From an uncultured bacterium (lineage in GTDB: Bacteria > Patescibacteriota > Minisyncoccia > Phycocordibacterales > UBA2100), in NCBI GenBank assembly GCA_903881205.1, contig CAIRSC010000061.1, positions 1-17,171 of the forward strand: a DNA stretch of 17,171 bases, in the 5' to 3' direction. This document shows, piece after piece, positions 7,050-14,455 of the stretch (its first letter is position 1; every line of letters begins with the position of its first letter). A program made the translations under genes and the position numbers. The notes beneath the pieces are model-generated. The model did no database searches, was not told the origin of the DNA, and was given only the letters and a program-made list of their open reading frames with translations.

Positions 7050-7871
7050 ATGTCCGGGGCACACATTGCACACACCGAGAGCTCGCGGCAAAGAATCTTT
7101 GAAGTCTACCGAACGTGGGGTATACCGGAAACGTTTCTGCACGGCAACCGGATGCCCTCTTCCGAATTTATGCTGTTGCTCATGGCTATTCAGGAGCGTA
7201 TATCCGGCATGAACGTTCGGGCGATACCTTCTTCGTTTAACCCTGACGATCCCACTCTTATGGCTTTCCCCCATACCGCAAAATTGGGGTGGAATTCCTG
7301 TGAACGTGCGATACGAAAATCCGTGTCACATGGAGTTTTATCGCGAGTGCCGCTTTTCTGGCAGACAGAACCAAATCTCTTTGCCGCCTGCCAAAAAGCC
7401 GGGGCACTTGTCCTCATAAATGATATCGGAAATATGCCGCTCGGCGCAGCTGCTATCCGCGACGCGGAAATTGATGCGATTGTGACCGATTCAAACGACG
7501 CTCTCACATTCTCCTCGTACCTCGCCAAAAGCGGCGTCCCTCTTGGTCGTCTATGGATAATAGTGCACTCCCCCGATAGCACTGTGTGGGAACTACCTGG
7601 CACATTGAGGGATAACCCCGTCAAAGTCGCGCAGGAAATTCACCTTTTCCCCGGTGTCACCGTGCTGGAACAATGTTCCGTACTACAAAATAAAAAAGAG
7701 TCTCACTTTCATGTATCTGACGGATACGAAAGCGAGCACGACGGAGATGTACTTATCCTATCAGGATGCGAAGATGCCCCCCTACCATTGCTAAGGTATG
7801 AGCTACCCATGCCAATGCAGATTCGGAAAGTCTGCACATGCGGGAAAACAGTATTTTCCGTAGGGCAATAA
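7050..7871 (+). CDS. P1-B: degenerate adenylate-forming-fold partner of ligase P2-B
   Basis: The protein has 273 residues and no membrane segment. Family motifs are I-P-S-S-F (59-63), W-N-S-C-E-R-A (81-87), P-L-F-W-Q (101-105), an A-A-C-x-K-A-G-A stretch followed by G-N-M-P-L-G-A-A-A-I, Q-E-I-H-L-F-P-G (195-202), L-R-Y-E-L-P (248-253) and C-T-C-G (262-265), with only eight residues after it. The order resembles the N-terminal part of PaaK-like ligases, where (Y/F)-R-x-G-D and C-x-C-G-R precede the C-terminal domain. Here there is no SSGTxG loop, the R-x-G-D aspartate is lost and the C-terminal domain is missing, so it is probably catalytically inactive. P2-B starts 3 nt after its stop. I infer a heteromer in which P1 supports or regulates P2. 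This distant homology is my reading of motifs and is unproven. Confidence 0.6.
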   Translation: MSGAHIAHTESSRQRIFEVYRTWGIPETFLHGNRMPSSEFMLLLMAIQERISGMNVRAIPSSFNPDDPTLMAFPHTAKLGWNSCERAIRKSVSHGVLSRVPLFWQTEPNLFAACQKAGALVLINDIGNMPLGAAAIRDAEIDAIVTDSNDALTFSSYLAKSGVPLGRLWIIVHSPDSTVWELPGTLRDNPVKVAQEIHLFPGVTVLEQCSVLQNKKESHFHVSDGYESEHDGDVLILSGCEDAPLPLLRYELPMPMQIRKVCTCGKTVFSVGQ

Positions 7872-7874
7872 CGT

Positions 7875-9140
7875 ATGATGAGCTTCAATCAAATAAAAGA
7901 ACTGGTCGCACTTACAACCGGCAAGGAAGGAGGGCAGTTTTACCGTCGCCTGTACGGTCTCCGTCCCGATGCGCCCTCCATCAAGATTAATTCTCTTGGG
8001 GATTGGGAATCGTTGCCGTTACTAACGAAAGATGATTTGCTTGCCGTACCACTGAAAGACCGTTCCTTTCTCCCGATATCAAAGATTGACCACTTGCGCC
8101 CCTCTTCTGGCACAAGCGGAAAAGGGGCACTCTTCAGCCCGCGTACTTACCTCCGCGAGATGGATTACCGTCTTGCCTACCATGACTTCAAGCGCCCGAT
8201 TGTCTCCTACACCGTGCCCATGATGCCGCATTGGCATGAACAATTCCAGCAGGCACATGGTATCGCCGGTTGCTCAATCTCATTTGACCCGAAGAATCCT
8301 GCGGCATGCGCGCGGCTCGCGCGCATCGCGGGAGCGGACGCCCTTTCCTTCTTTGCTTTCCACGTACCTCTCATTGCCCCGCATCTCGTGCGAGAAGGTA
8401 TAGCCGAGCATATCCGCTTTATCGAGATTGCAGGAGAAGCGTGCACGCGTGCGCTATTTGAATTCATGAGACAGACGTTCCCCCGTGCCCTCATTCTGCC
8501 CTTCTACGGTTCAAGCGAGGTGGAAGACTCCCCCATCGGCATGCCATGCCGTCCTATAACGGGCGACATGCCGCTTGCTCTCTATCACGGAAAGCCGAGC
8601 CACTATCACGAGATAATCGATCCGGACACGCTCGAAGTTGTAGAACCCACTCAGGACGCGGAGGGCGAACTCGTCATTACCGCATACCCGGGAGAACCGG
8701 CTTCTTTCCCCCTCATTCGATTTCGAACTGGTGATACCGTACGGGTAGTGGAAAATGAATGCGCCGAGCACGGCACATGGTCATTTACCGTACTTGGTCG
8801 GACGCAGATGGATTTCATCAAAATTCAAGGCGGCGTCCTGCGCGCGGATGAAATCGCTCGTGTATTGCAAACAATGCAAAGCGATGTAACCGACCGGTAT
8901 GAACTTCATTGTACTGATGAGCCCGGTCATCATGGCCCCTTGTTCACTCCCCTCTTGCGTGTCGAGACGAAACGGCCGGTAGACGTCGCAAAGATCGCCG
9001 CTGATATTGCCGCCTCCCTACGCGTGTCTCCAACAATGACATACGCGGACGGCGTAGCAGAGGGACGCTATGCACGCCTTATCTGCGAAGAGTTTCATCC
9101 GGCTCCCGGAGCAAAGTCAAAACGGATTGTGAGACAGTAG
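7875..9140 (+). CDS. P2-B: PaaK/LuxE-type adenylate-forming ligase
   Basis: This 421-residue cytoplasmic enzyme carries the full motif set of the adenylate-forming superfamily: the S-S-G-T-S-G-K-G phosphate loop (77-84), F-Y-G-S-S-E-V-E (210-217), R-F-R-T-G-D (282-287), V-L-G-R-T-Q-M-D-F-I-K-I (306-317) and a C-terminal S-K-R-I-V-R-Q with the probable catalytic lysine. Length and motif order fit phenylacetate-CoA ligase, coenzyme F390 synthetase and LuxE relatives. These enzymes activate a carboxylate with ATP and pass the acyl group to CoA or to a protein cysteine or other acceptor. Substrate and acceptor cannot be told from the sequence. It follows P1-B by 3 nt; a weak AGGG at 7862-7865 could act as ribosome-binding site. 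The second ATG at 7878 is an alternative start. It is followed by a weak stem and T-run. Confidence 0.82.
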   Translation: MMSFNQIKELVALTTGKEGGQFYRRLYGLRPDAPSIKINSLGDWESLPLLTKDDLLAVPLKDRSFLPISKIDHLRPSSGTSGKGALFSPRTYLREMDYRLAYHDFKRPIVSYTVPMMPHWHEQFQQAHGIAGCSISFDPKNPAACARLARIAGADALSFFAFHVPLIAPHLVREGIAEHIRFIEIAGEACTRALFEFMRQTFPRALILPFYGSSEVEDSPIGMPCRPITGDMPLALYHGKPSHYHEIIDPDTLEVVEPTQDAEGELVITAYPGEPASFPLIRFRTGDTVRVVENECAEHGTWSFTVLGRTQMDFIKIQGGVLRADEIARVLQTMQSDVTDRYELHCTDEPGHHGPLFTPLLRVETKRPVDVAKIAADIAASLRVSPTMTYADGVAEGRYARLICEEFHPAPGAKSKRIVRQ

Positions 9141-9157
9141 GCGCTTACTACTTTTTT
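9136..9157 (+). terminator. Possible weak terminator after P2-B
   Basis: AGTAG (9136-9140, overlapping the stop codon) can pair with CTACT (9148-9152) around a 7-nt loop, followed by six T residues (9152-9157). Five base pairs make a weak stem. The next unit has its own promoter, which is consistent with a transcript end here. Confidence 0.33.
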
Positions 9158-9251
9158 CCGTGTTCTGTAGAGAAACACAGCAGGTGGATACTCTCGAATA
9201 ATCAGTACGCGTCGCATCGTTCTCGCACATACATAGAAGAATACGTTAGTT

Positions 9252-9260
9252 TGCTATACT
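9252..9260 (+). promoter_or_regulatory. Extended -10 promoter before the P1 remnant and P1-C
   Basis: TGCTATACT matches the extended -10 consensus, with TATACT at 9255-9260. The ATG of the short reading frame at 9267 follows after 6 nt, the leaderless spacing seen elsewhere here. No -35 hexamer is evident. It may also drive P1-C and P2-C, since the stretch just before P1-C lacks a convincing promoter with the same spacing. Confidence 0.52.
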
Positions 9261-9266
9261 TGCGCG

Positions 9267-9401
9267 ATGACACACGCGGAGCTGATTGCGGAGATAGACA
9301 GGTTTTCTCATGAACACCAATTACCGGGTAATCGAATGGTTCCGACTTCCTTTCATCAGAATGACCGGACTTTGCGGGGGTTCCCGATATCGACTAACTG
9401 A
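9267..9401 (+). pseudogene. Truncated P1 gene start (44 codons), partial duplication
   Basis: The frame encodes 44 residues and ends in TGA. It contains V-P-T-S-F-x6-L-R-G-F-P, the signature found near residues 57-71 of the full P1 proteins (L-F-P-T-S-F and L-R-G-F-P in P1-D), and stops right after it. P1-C begins 33 nt downstream in the same frame and carries its own copy of the motif, so this is a duplicated 5' end and not the missing start of P1-C. It keeps a good extended -10 promoter, so a short peptide could be made, or the piece may serve only to carry the promoter for P1-C and P2-C. A short functional peptide cannot be excluded. Confidence 0.6.
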
Positions 9402-9434
9402 TTACATCGGTTCGCTATTACTGCTACGCTACGT

Positions 9435-10133
9435 ATGGATACACTGACAGAGATCCAAGCAATCCAAGACACCCTAAAGTCTATCCGGTGCCGTATAATT
9501 CCTACCTCATTTGAAGCGGACGATTCGGCTCTTTCCGGCTTTCCATTACATCCACTCTCTCGCTGGGATTCATGCGCCCAAGCGCTTTCAGAGCTCAACC
9601 CGCACGGAGTCATGATGCGCCTGCCGCTATTCTGGCAACTAGAAGTCCTCTTATGGTACGCGAGCAGAAGTGTACGTGCCCCCGTTTTTTTAAATGATCC
9701 GGAAAATATGCCTGTCGGGGCTGCCGCTCTTCAGCTCGGAGGCATGGACACGGTAGTAACCGAGCAGCGTGACGCATCAACCTTTGCTGATTTTGTCAAA
9801 AAAGAAAACGGGGAGCTTCCCGAAAAATGGATTATAGTTCATCGTGCACAAGACAGGTGGGACATGCCCGCTTCCCTCTCCGGTTGCAAGATTGCACAGG
9901 AGGTTCATCTTTTCCCCGGCCTCCCTATCTTGTCTCAATGTGCTGTACTTATGGGGGAGAGATCGGATATCCCGCGTTTTCATATAACAAGAGGAAACCG
10001 ATACGAATACGATTCCAAAGTATTCGAGACTGCTTCCAAAGACGAAATCCCCTCGTTCCGATTAAACATTCCTCCAATTACCACATCCGAAGTATGTTCC
10101 TGCGGGGACAGCGTCTATACACAAACCATATGA
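9435..10133 (+). CDS. P1-C: degenerate adenylate-forming-fold partner of ligase P2-C
   Basis: This is the shortest P1 (232 residues), lacking about 35 N-terminal residues present in P1-B and P1-D. Shared motifs are I-I-P-T-S-F (21-26), R-W-D-S-C (43-47), L-P-L-F-W-Q (63-68), P-E-N-M-P-V-G-A-A-A, Q-E-V-H-L-F-P-G and C-S-C-G (221-224), again with exactly eight residues after it. The R-Y pair before the lost R-x-G-D position has become R-L, making this the most degenerate copy at that site. Its stop overlaps the P2-C start as ATGA, which indicates translational coupling and a roughly 1:1 pair. Upstream lies a duplicated fragment of a P1 gene start in the same frame. The ATG at 9435 is the only start after the in-frame TGA at 9399 that fits the alignment. 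Cytoplasmic; function inferred only from the P2 link. Confidence 0.58.
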   Translation: MDTLTEIQAIQDTLKSIRCRIIPTSFEADDSALSGFPLHPLSRWDSCAQALSELNPHGVMMRLPLFWQLEVLLWYASRSVRAPVFLNDPENMPVGAAALQLGGMDTVVTEQRDASTFADFVKKENGELPEKWIIVHRAQDRWDMPASLSGCKIAQEVHLFPGLPILSQCAVLMGERSDIPRFHITRGNRYEYDSKVFETASKDEIPSFRLNIPPITTSEVCSCGDSVYTQTI

Positions 10134-11398
10134 GTACATTTGATGACCTCTGCGCGCTCGTTGAGCGAGTAACTGCCAAAGACGCTCCCCTATTGTACAG
10201 ACAACACTACGGCATAGAGCCGGATTCCGGCCCACTCCGTCTTGCGGATTGGAATTCGTGGCAATCGCTTCCCTTTATTGATAAAGCACTCTTGCAGAAC
10301 ATCCCGATAGAAGAACGGGTTTTTATCGAGTGGGGGGATATCAATTCTATTCACGCTTCATCCGGGACATCGGGCAGACCGCCGCACTTCAGTCCGTGGG
10401 TACGGCTCGACGGATACGAATACCGGAAACGCTTCCACACCTTTACGCGACCGGCTCTATGCTCGATGCCAATTCACCATCAGCATGAAAAATTTCTTGA
10501 CGAATTTGATGTACATCCGAAACTTATAGTGTTTGACCCGCGGCGGGCGCGAGCTTCGGTAGAACTTGCCCGCCTTGCGGGAGTGGATTCGCTATTTATA
10601 TTTACCGGACATCTAACCCTTATCGGACCGGAAGCTGAGCGACTGAATATGGGGAATGATATCCGATTTATCGAACTGGCAGGAGAATCATGCTCGCGCG
10701 CACTCTATCAGTATGCAAAACGAATATTTCCTCATGCGACTATCGTTTCTTTCTATGGCGCAACAGAAGTCGAAAATCCGCCCATCACCTACCCCTGCAG
10801 ACCGCTCTCCGAGGAGGATCCGCTCGAGCTGCATCATCCGCGCGACGGTTACTATCTTGAATTGATCGATCCCGAGACACGTCAGGTATTGCCGATACAT
10901 GAAGGTGTCGAGGGAGAAATCGTGCTTACAGCTGACACTAGCATGCCGCCGAAGCCCGCGGTCTCGCCGCTCGTTCGGTATCGCACTGGCGACATGGCCC
11001 GTGTTTTCCAAGAGATATGCTCTGCGCATGGGATGTGGTCATTCACTATGCTAGGGCGCGCCGCAATGGATTTTATAAAGATCCCGGGCGGAATACTGCG
11101 CGCCGACGAAGTCGAGCGAGTGCTGCGCACACTAGCTCCCGATGTGACCGATACGTTCGAGCTCCACTTCTCGCAGAAAGAAGATGCCGGATCCGTCAAA
11201 GTGAGCGTCACACTTCACCTCGAGCTCGCCCCCGACGCGGATCCTGATCGGGTCGCTCGTGAAATAGAGCAACGCATCCGCGTCGGCGCATCGTTCACGT
11301 ATGCCGATGGTGTGGAGCGTGGGATGTACCTGCCCATCATCTGCGTACTCTTTGCGCCCTTGTATCGGGGGAAACGGAAACGTATGGTTCGCGATTAA
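10130..11398 (+). CDS. P2-C: PaaK/LuxE-type adenylate-forming ligase
   Basis: This 422-residue ligase has the phosphate loop A-S-S-G-T-S-G-R-P (76-84), F-Y-G-A-T-E-V-E, R-Y-R-T-G-D, M-L-G-R-A-A-M-D-F-I-K-I-P-G-G and a C-terminal G-K-R-K-R-M-V-R-D with the expected lysine. The open frame reaches back to 9827, but the ATG at 10130 is chosen because it overlaps the P1-C stop in the four bases ATGA and matches the N-termini of P2-B and P2-D. The family ending T-Y-A-D-G-V-x2-G-x-Y-x-P-I is present. Expected chemistry is ATP-dependent adenylation of a carboxylate; substrate and acceptor are unknown. S-C begins 54 nt downstream from its own strong promoter, which starts only 17 nt after this stop. 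Confidence 0.82.
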   Translation: MSTFDDLCALVERVTAKDAPLLYRQHYGIEPDSGPLRLADWNSWQSLPFIDKALLQNIPIEERVFIEWGDINSIHASSGTSGRPPHFSPWVRLDGYEYRKRFHTFTRPALCSMPIHHQHEKFLDEFDVHPKLIVFDPRRARASVELARLAGVDSLFIFTGHLTLIGPEAERLNMGNDIRFIELAGESCSRALYQYAKRIFPHATIVSFYGATEVENPPITYPCRPLSEEDPLELHHPRDGYYLELIDPETRQVLPIHEGVEGEIVLTADTSMPPKPAVSPLVRYRTGDMARVFQEICSAHGMWSFTMLGRAAMDFIKIPGGILRADEVERVLRTLAPDVTDTFELHFSQKEDAGSVKVSVTLHLELAPDADPDRVAREIEQRIRVGASFTYADGVERGMYLPIICVLFAPLYRGKRKRMVRD

Positions 11399-11415
11399 TT
11401 CAGGCGAAGTTTCAA

Positions 11416-11443
11416 TTGACACTTGCCCGTGCTCCGATATACT
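11416..11443 (+). promoter_or_regulatory. Strong promoter of S-C
   Basis: A consensus TTGACA at 11416-11421 and TATACT at 11438-11443 are separated by 16 nt. The S-C ATG at 11453 is 9 nt past the -10 box, so the transcript has a leader of at most a few bases. This is the best-matching promoter of the leaderless set and supports the start choice for the whole S family. Confidence 0.75.
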
Positions 11444-11452
11444 TTTCACTAT

Positions 11453-11665
11453 ATGTCACATCTCCGACTCACACTCAGTCAGATAGCCACAAGCATCGCA
11501 GGGATCATCATCCTGGCATCCGTTGCCGGCACCATTCTCTATAATTTTTTGAACGGCCATTCACTCCCGATCAGCCGGTCGTCGAAGGCGCTTGCCCTCG
11601 CGTGTAATTCTCAGAGCCAGAATGACAACAAGATATATTTCGTGAGCTGTGGCGGCACGTTCTAA
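11453..11665 (+). CDS. S-C: small single-pass membrane protein with C-terminal FVSCGGTF motif
   Basis: This 70-residue protein has one hydrophobic helix at about residues 11-30, a spacer, A-L-A-L-A-C, 14 residues rich in Q, N, S and D, and the end motif F-V-S-C-G-G-T-F. The frame continues upstream to an ATG at 11423, but that codon lies between the -35 and -10 boxes, so 11453 is the start. The terminal cysteine is five residues from the C-terminus, as in all four copies. L-C starts 12 nt after the stop. The low-complexity polar loop between the two cysteines is where the paralogues vary most, as expected for a recognition segment. Function unknown. Confidence 0.75.
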   Translation: MSHLRLTLSQIATSIAGIIILASVAGTILYNFLNGHSLPISRSSKALALACNSQSQNDNKIYFVSCGGTF

Positions 11666-11677
11666 CCACACGGCGGC

Positions 11678-13285
11678 ATGCGCAGACGAACATCGGCCGC
11701 ACTCCATGTTTTCGCGGTTCTGCTCGCCACTGCTTTCTTCATCGGTATTATTTCGACGCATGACCGAATCACTGTGGAACAATACATTTCCGATTCAATG
11801 CGCAGATACAATGTCACCACGACAGCGATAATCGACGGTCGGTTGCTGGATATCAAGGGCGATCTGGTGACCGAAGGAGCGACGACAGTTACCGGCGATA
11901 GAGCGACCCGGGCACTTCGTATCGCATACGCACACGTGCTCGCAGAACGCAGTCCCCTATTCGCAATTCCCGGCACTTTACCGGCCAACCTTACATACAC
12001 AACCGATGAACTTCAAGGGACGGCGGACCAGCTGGCCGCACTGCAAGACGACAATGTCTCGGCGACCCTAGTACGGACATCGCTGTATCCGATCGATTTT
12101 CTCCGGGCCGCTGCCGCTGCAGAAGCAATGCGTGTAGAATTCATCGAATATCCGGATCGGCAGAACGAAGACCGGTACAACGAAGCAGTCGGGGCCGAAA
12201 TATCAGCATATTTGTTCGACCTCGGTACATTTCGCGACGGCGTATCGCGAGCAATCCCCGACTCCACGAACCAATATGTTGCTGCCGGAAAAGTCATTGA
12301 TAAGTCCGGGATCCTATCGGCCATCGACACGCTCCGGGCCCGGATACAGATCCAGCGTCTGAGATTTTATTCTCGGATGTTGTGTATCGGCGGATTCGCA
12401 TCACGCTGCCTTCCTGAAGACCTGTCCCTGCCACAACTTCCTGAACCGGCCGTCCCCACGATCTCGCCCGCACTCATAGGAGAAGCGAGAAGCATACGGG
12501 CAATATATGAGAATATTCTCTCAGATCAATTTCCTGGCGGGGAGGTACGATTCCATAGTCCACTTATTATTCTGACGAACGGTGTCTGCACTGCCGATGC
12601 GCCGGGGTTACCAGCGTACGTTATCGCAAAGATCACCAGCGATACCGATTCACCGGAACTACAACGAGCGATCTATGTCGGCGACATTCGCTTTATTAAA
12701 CTGAGCAACTATGCGAACCTGCCTTTCTATCAAAAACTGGGTTCCTTGGGCATACAGTACGTACTGAGCATACCGTCACTGCAGTATGAGTGTATGGATA
12801 CCGTCCGCGATAATGCAGCTATTTATTTTACCGCCACTGTATTGCACGCAACTTCATCAACAGCCGATGTTCTGTATCAAGCAAATGCGATTCATACGGC
12901 GAACAGATTTGCGTCAGCGGGAAATTCGGATGGTATCCGCGATATTCTTTCGCTCCAAAACAACTCGGCACAATTCGATCTATTGATCCACGACATCTCA
13001 CGTACGGAACGGCAAAATGTTCACCTTGTGAAAAACGGAGTCGCCGCAGATATGTACGCTTATAACCTGTTTCTTTCTCGAAGTGGATTTGTATCTCTTT
13101 ACATGGCGAACAATCCTTCGTTTGTCGGAACGATATCACTCTTTAATACTATATATGTTCCCCCGGAACAACAGCCGTACTCATACTACTCTGCGGTATC
13201 ATCCAGCGCTGAGCAACAAAAAATAGTCGAGGACGTTCATAGATACTTCTCGCTGCATCATCACGCGACTGCCCCGTTACAGTGA
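11678..13285 (+). CDS. L-C: large membrane-anchored ectodomain protein of unknown family
   Basis: This 535-residue L-family member has an arginine-rich start (R2-R4) followed by a membrane segment at about 8-25. Conserved points are T-R-A-L-R-I-A-Y (77-84), E-R-S-P-L-F-A-I-P-G (90-99), S-L-Y-P-I-D-F-L (135-142), C-x7-C (C236/C244), C304, Y-V-G-D-I-R-F-I (333-340) with P-F-Y, Y-E-C (C372) followed by V-R-D, and the C-terminal S-R-S-G-F-V-S-L-Y-M with Q-P-Y-S-Y-Y-S. It is shorter than L-A and L-B, mainly between the cysteine-372 region and the C-terminal block. The start ATG lies 12 nt after the S-C stop. No known domain is recognised. Likely displayed outside the cell and translated with S-C. 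Confidence 0.72.
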   Translation: MRRRTSAALHVFAVLLATAFFIGIISTHDRITVEQYISDSMRRYNVTTTAIIDGRLLDIKGDLVTEGATTVTGDRATRALRIAYAHVLAERSPLFAIPGTLPANLTYTTDELQGTADQLAALQDDNVSATLVRTSLYPIDFLRAAAAAEAMRVEFIEYPDRQNEDRYNEAVGAEISAYLFDLGTFRDGVSRAIPDSTNQYVAAGKVIDKSGILSAIDTLRARIQIQRLRFYSRMLCIGGFASRCLPEDLSLPQLPEPAVPTISPALIGEARSIRAIYENILSDQFPGGEVRFHSPLIILTNGVCTADAPGLPAYVIAKITSDTDSPELQRAIYVGDIRFIKLSNYANLPFYQKLGSLGIQYVLSIPSLQYECMDTVRDNAAIYFTATVLHATSSTADVLYQANAIHTANRFASAGNSDGIRDILSLQNNSAQFDLLIHDISRTERQNVHLVKNGVAADMYAYNLFLSRSGFVSLYMANNPSFVGTISLFNTIYVPPEQQPYSYYSAVSSSAEQQKIVEDVHRYFSLHHHATAPLQ

Positions 13286-13305
13286 ATCGCTACAGGACTT
13301 GATTA

Positions 13306-13334
13306 TTGACTCCCCTAAGAGCTGGTGCTAGGTT
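13306..13334 (+). promoter_or_regulatory. Sigma-70-type promoter of the Bug-family gene
   Basis: TTGACT at 13306-13311 is separated by 17 nt from TAGGTT at 13329-13334, which is preceded by TG at the extended -10 position (TGCTAGGTT). The expected start near 13341 gives a leader of about 30 nt, unlike the leaderless units around it. Confidence 0.75.
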
Positions 13335-13363
13335 CTACCCAGTGTCAATAGTTTCATAGAAGC

Positions 13364-13368
13364 GAGGA
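13364..13368 (+). promoter_or_regulatory. Shine-Dalgarno site of the Bug-family gene
   Basis: GAGGA lies 4 nt before the ATG at 13373, within an A-rich stretch. It is the only clear ribosome-binding site ahead of a first gene in this window and it fixes the start codon. Confidence 0.7.
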
Positions 13369-13372
13369 AAAA

Positions 13373-14368
13373 ATGACCAAGAACATGCGAATGCTTGTAT
13401 GCGCTCTAGTTGTGGCGGGACTGATGGGATACGCTCCCCAGTCGAAAGCCGAGGACGCATATCCGAACCGAGCGATAGAGATTATCGTGCCATTCGGAGC
13501 CGGTTCAGCGACCGACGTGCAGGTACGTATCGTTGCCGAGCGCCTTTCGGGGCGTCTCGGGCAGCCTGTGATCGTCGTGAACAAAGGTGGCGCCGACGGC
13601 GCGATCGCCGCGGAGTTTATCTCTCGAGCGAAACCCGACGGCTACACGCTCATCACTCTCACGAACGGTCTGTTCGGCATCGCGCCGCTCTACGGACCGC
13701 AATCGTGGAATCCGCTCACATTCACCGCTATCAGCGGTATGGCGAAGAATACGCAGTTGCTGGTGGTGAATCCTTCGTTTCCGGCCCGCTCTATTGATGA
13801 ATTCGTCCGGTATGCAAAAAAACATCCGGATGTGCTCAACGTCGGGTATGGAAACACGTCGGGCAGAATGAGCGCGGAACTCATCAAACTACTCGCGGAG
13901 ATTCGCATCGTCCCCGTCGGTTATAAAACCGGCGGCGAACGCGAAACGATGACGGATGTCCTCGGGGGTCACATCCCGGCGGCATTCCTGCTCACCACGG
14001 CCTGCCTGGGCCAGGTGAAGAGCGGAGCGCTTCGCGCACTCGCGATCGTGGATACCGAGCCGTTCGCGAGCTTACCGAACGTACCGACGATCGATTCGGA
14101 CATGGCGGCATTTTCCGATATCGTTGGGATTCTGCCGCGAGGCGGAATTGCCGGGCCGCCGGGACTTCCTCCGGAGATCGCGGGGAAGCTTTCCGGCGAA
14201 ATACAGGGGATTCTGAGCGACCCCGAGGTGCGGGCGAAGTTCCAAGTACTGGGCGCGGTCCCCGACCCAATGACTCCGGCCGAGCATCGGGCCTATATGC
14301 TCGGACAATCCGCCCGTTGGACGACCTTGGTGAAGCGGATAGGGATCGGATTCGACCCGGCTCATTGA
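13373..14368 (+). CDS. Tripartite tricarboxylate transporter (Bug/TctC family) substrate-binding protein
   Basis: This 331-residue protein is of typical family length. A signal peptide (basic start, hydrophobic 7-20, probable cut after Q-S-K-A at 26) precedes the mature start Y-P-N-R-A-I-E-I-I-V-P-F. Family landmarks follow: G-A-G-S-A-T-D (42-48), L-G-Q-P-V-I-V-V-N, A-K-P-D-G-Y-T-L (86-93), G-Y-K-T-G-G-E-R, L-P-N-V-P-T and G-P-P-G-L-P-P. Bug proteins capture small organic acids outside the membrane for TctA/TctB, neither of which is here. The gene is its own unit with promoter, ribosome-binding site and terminator, and it is more GC-rich at third positions than its neighbours, which suggests it was acquired separately. 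It sits between L-C and P1-D, at a module boundary like that held by the TRAP binding proteins. Confidence 0.9.
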   Translation: MTKNMRMLVCALVVAGLMGYAPQSKAEDAYPNRAIEIIVPFGAGSATDVQVRIVAERLSGRLGQPVIVVNKGGADGAIAAEFISRAKPDGYTLITLTNGLFGIAPLYGPQSWNPLTFTAISGMAKNTQLLVVNPSFPARSIDEFVRYAKKHPDVLNVGYGNTSGRMSAELIKLLAEIRIVPVGYKTGGERETMTDVLGGHIPAAFLLTTACLGQVKSGALRALAIVDTEPFASLPNVPTIDSDMAAFSDIVGILPRGGIAGPPGLPPEIAGKLSGEIQGILSDPEVRAKFQVLGAVPDPMTPAEHRAYMLGQSARWTTLVKRIGIGFDPAH

Positions 14369-14384
14369 ATATCGGACCGTGACG

Positions 14385-14417
14385 ATCGGCGGCGCTGCCA
14401 AGCGCCGCCGATTTTTT
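14385..14417 (+). terminator. Intrinsic terminator of the Bug-family gene
   Basis: A perfect 12-bp GC-rich stem (14385-14396 pairing with 14401-14412) with a GCCA loop is followed by a run of T to 14417. It ends 17 nt after the stop codon begins its downstream region and lies directly before the P1-D promoter, isolating the two units. It is by far the strongest terminator in the window. Confidence 0.92.
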
Positions 14418-14419
14418 GC

Positions 14420-14449
14420 TTGGACAGTACATTCGTCGGGGTCTATCAT
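14420..14449 (+). promoter_or_regulatory. Promoter of P1-D
   Basis: TTGGAC at 14420-14425 and TATCAT at 14444-14449 are separated by 18 nt. The ATG at 14456 follows after 6 nt, predicting a leaderless message. A possible TTG start at 14420 would lie in the -35 box and is rejected. Confidence 0.58.
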
Positions 14450-14455
14450 GAGCCC

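Noticed and set aside
7050..9140. P1-P2 as a lux bioluminescence or fatty-acid reductase operon
   Set aside because: P2 shares superfamily motifs with LuxE, but no luciferase, LuxC or LuxD is present, and P1 does not resemble them.
9827..10129. Upstream extension of P2-C to 9827
   Set aside because: The extension is P1-C read in another frame. The ATGA overlap at 10130 and alignment with the other P2 proteins set the start.
9267..10133. TGA at 9399-9401 read through to fuse the remnant with P1-C (recoding or alternative code)
   Set aside because: The fusion would carry the P-T-S-F segment twice, and TGA serves as a normal stop at the ATGA junctions and at the ends of L-C and the Bug-family gene.
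13992..14449. Minus-strand frames opposite the Bug-family gene and its terminator
   Set aside because: They run antisense to a well-supported gene and through its terminator hairpin; the translations are arginine/proline-rich shadow sequence.
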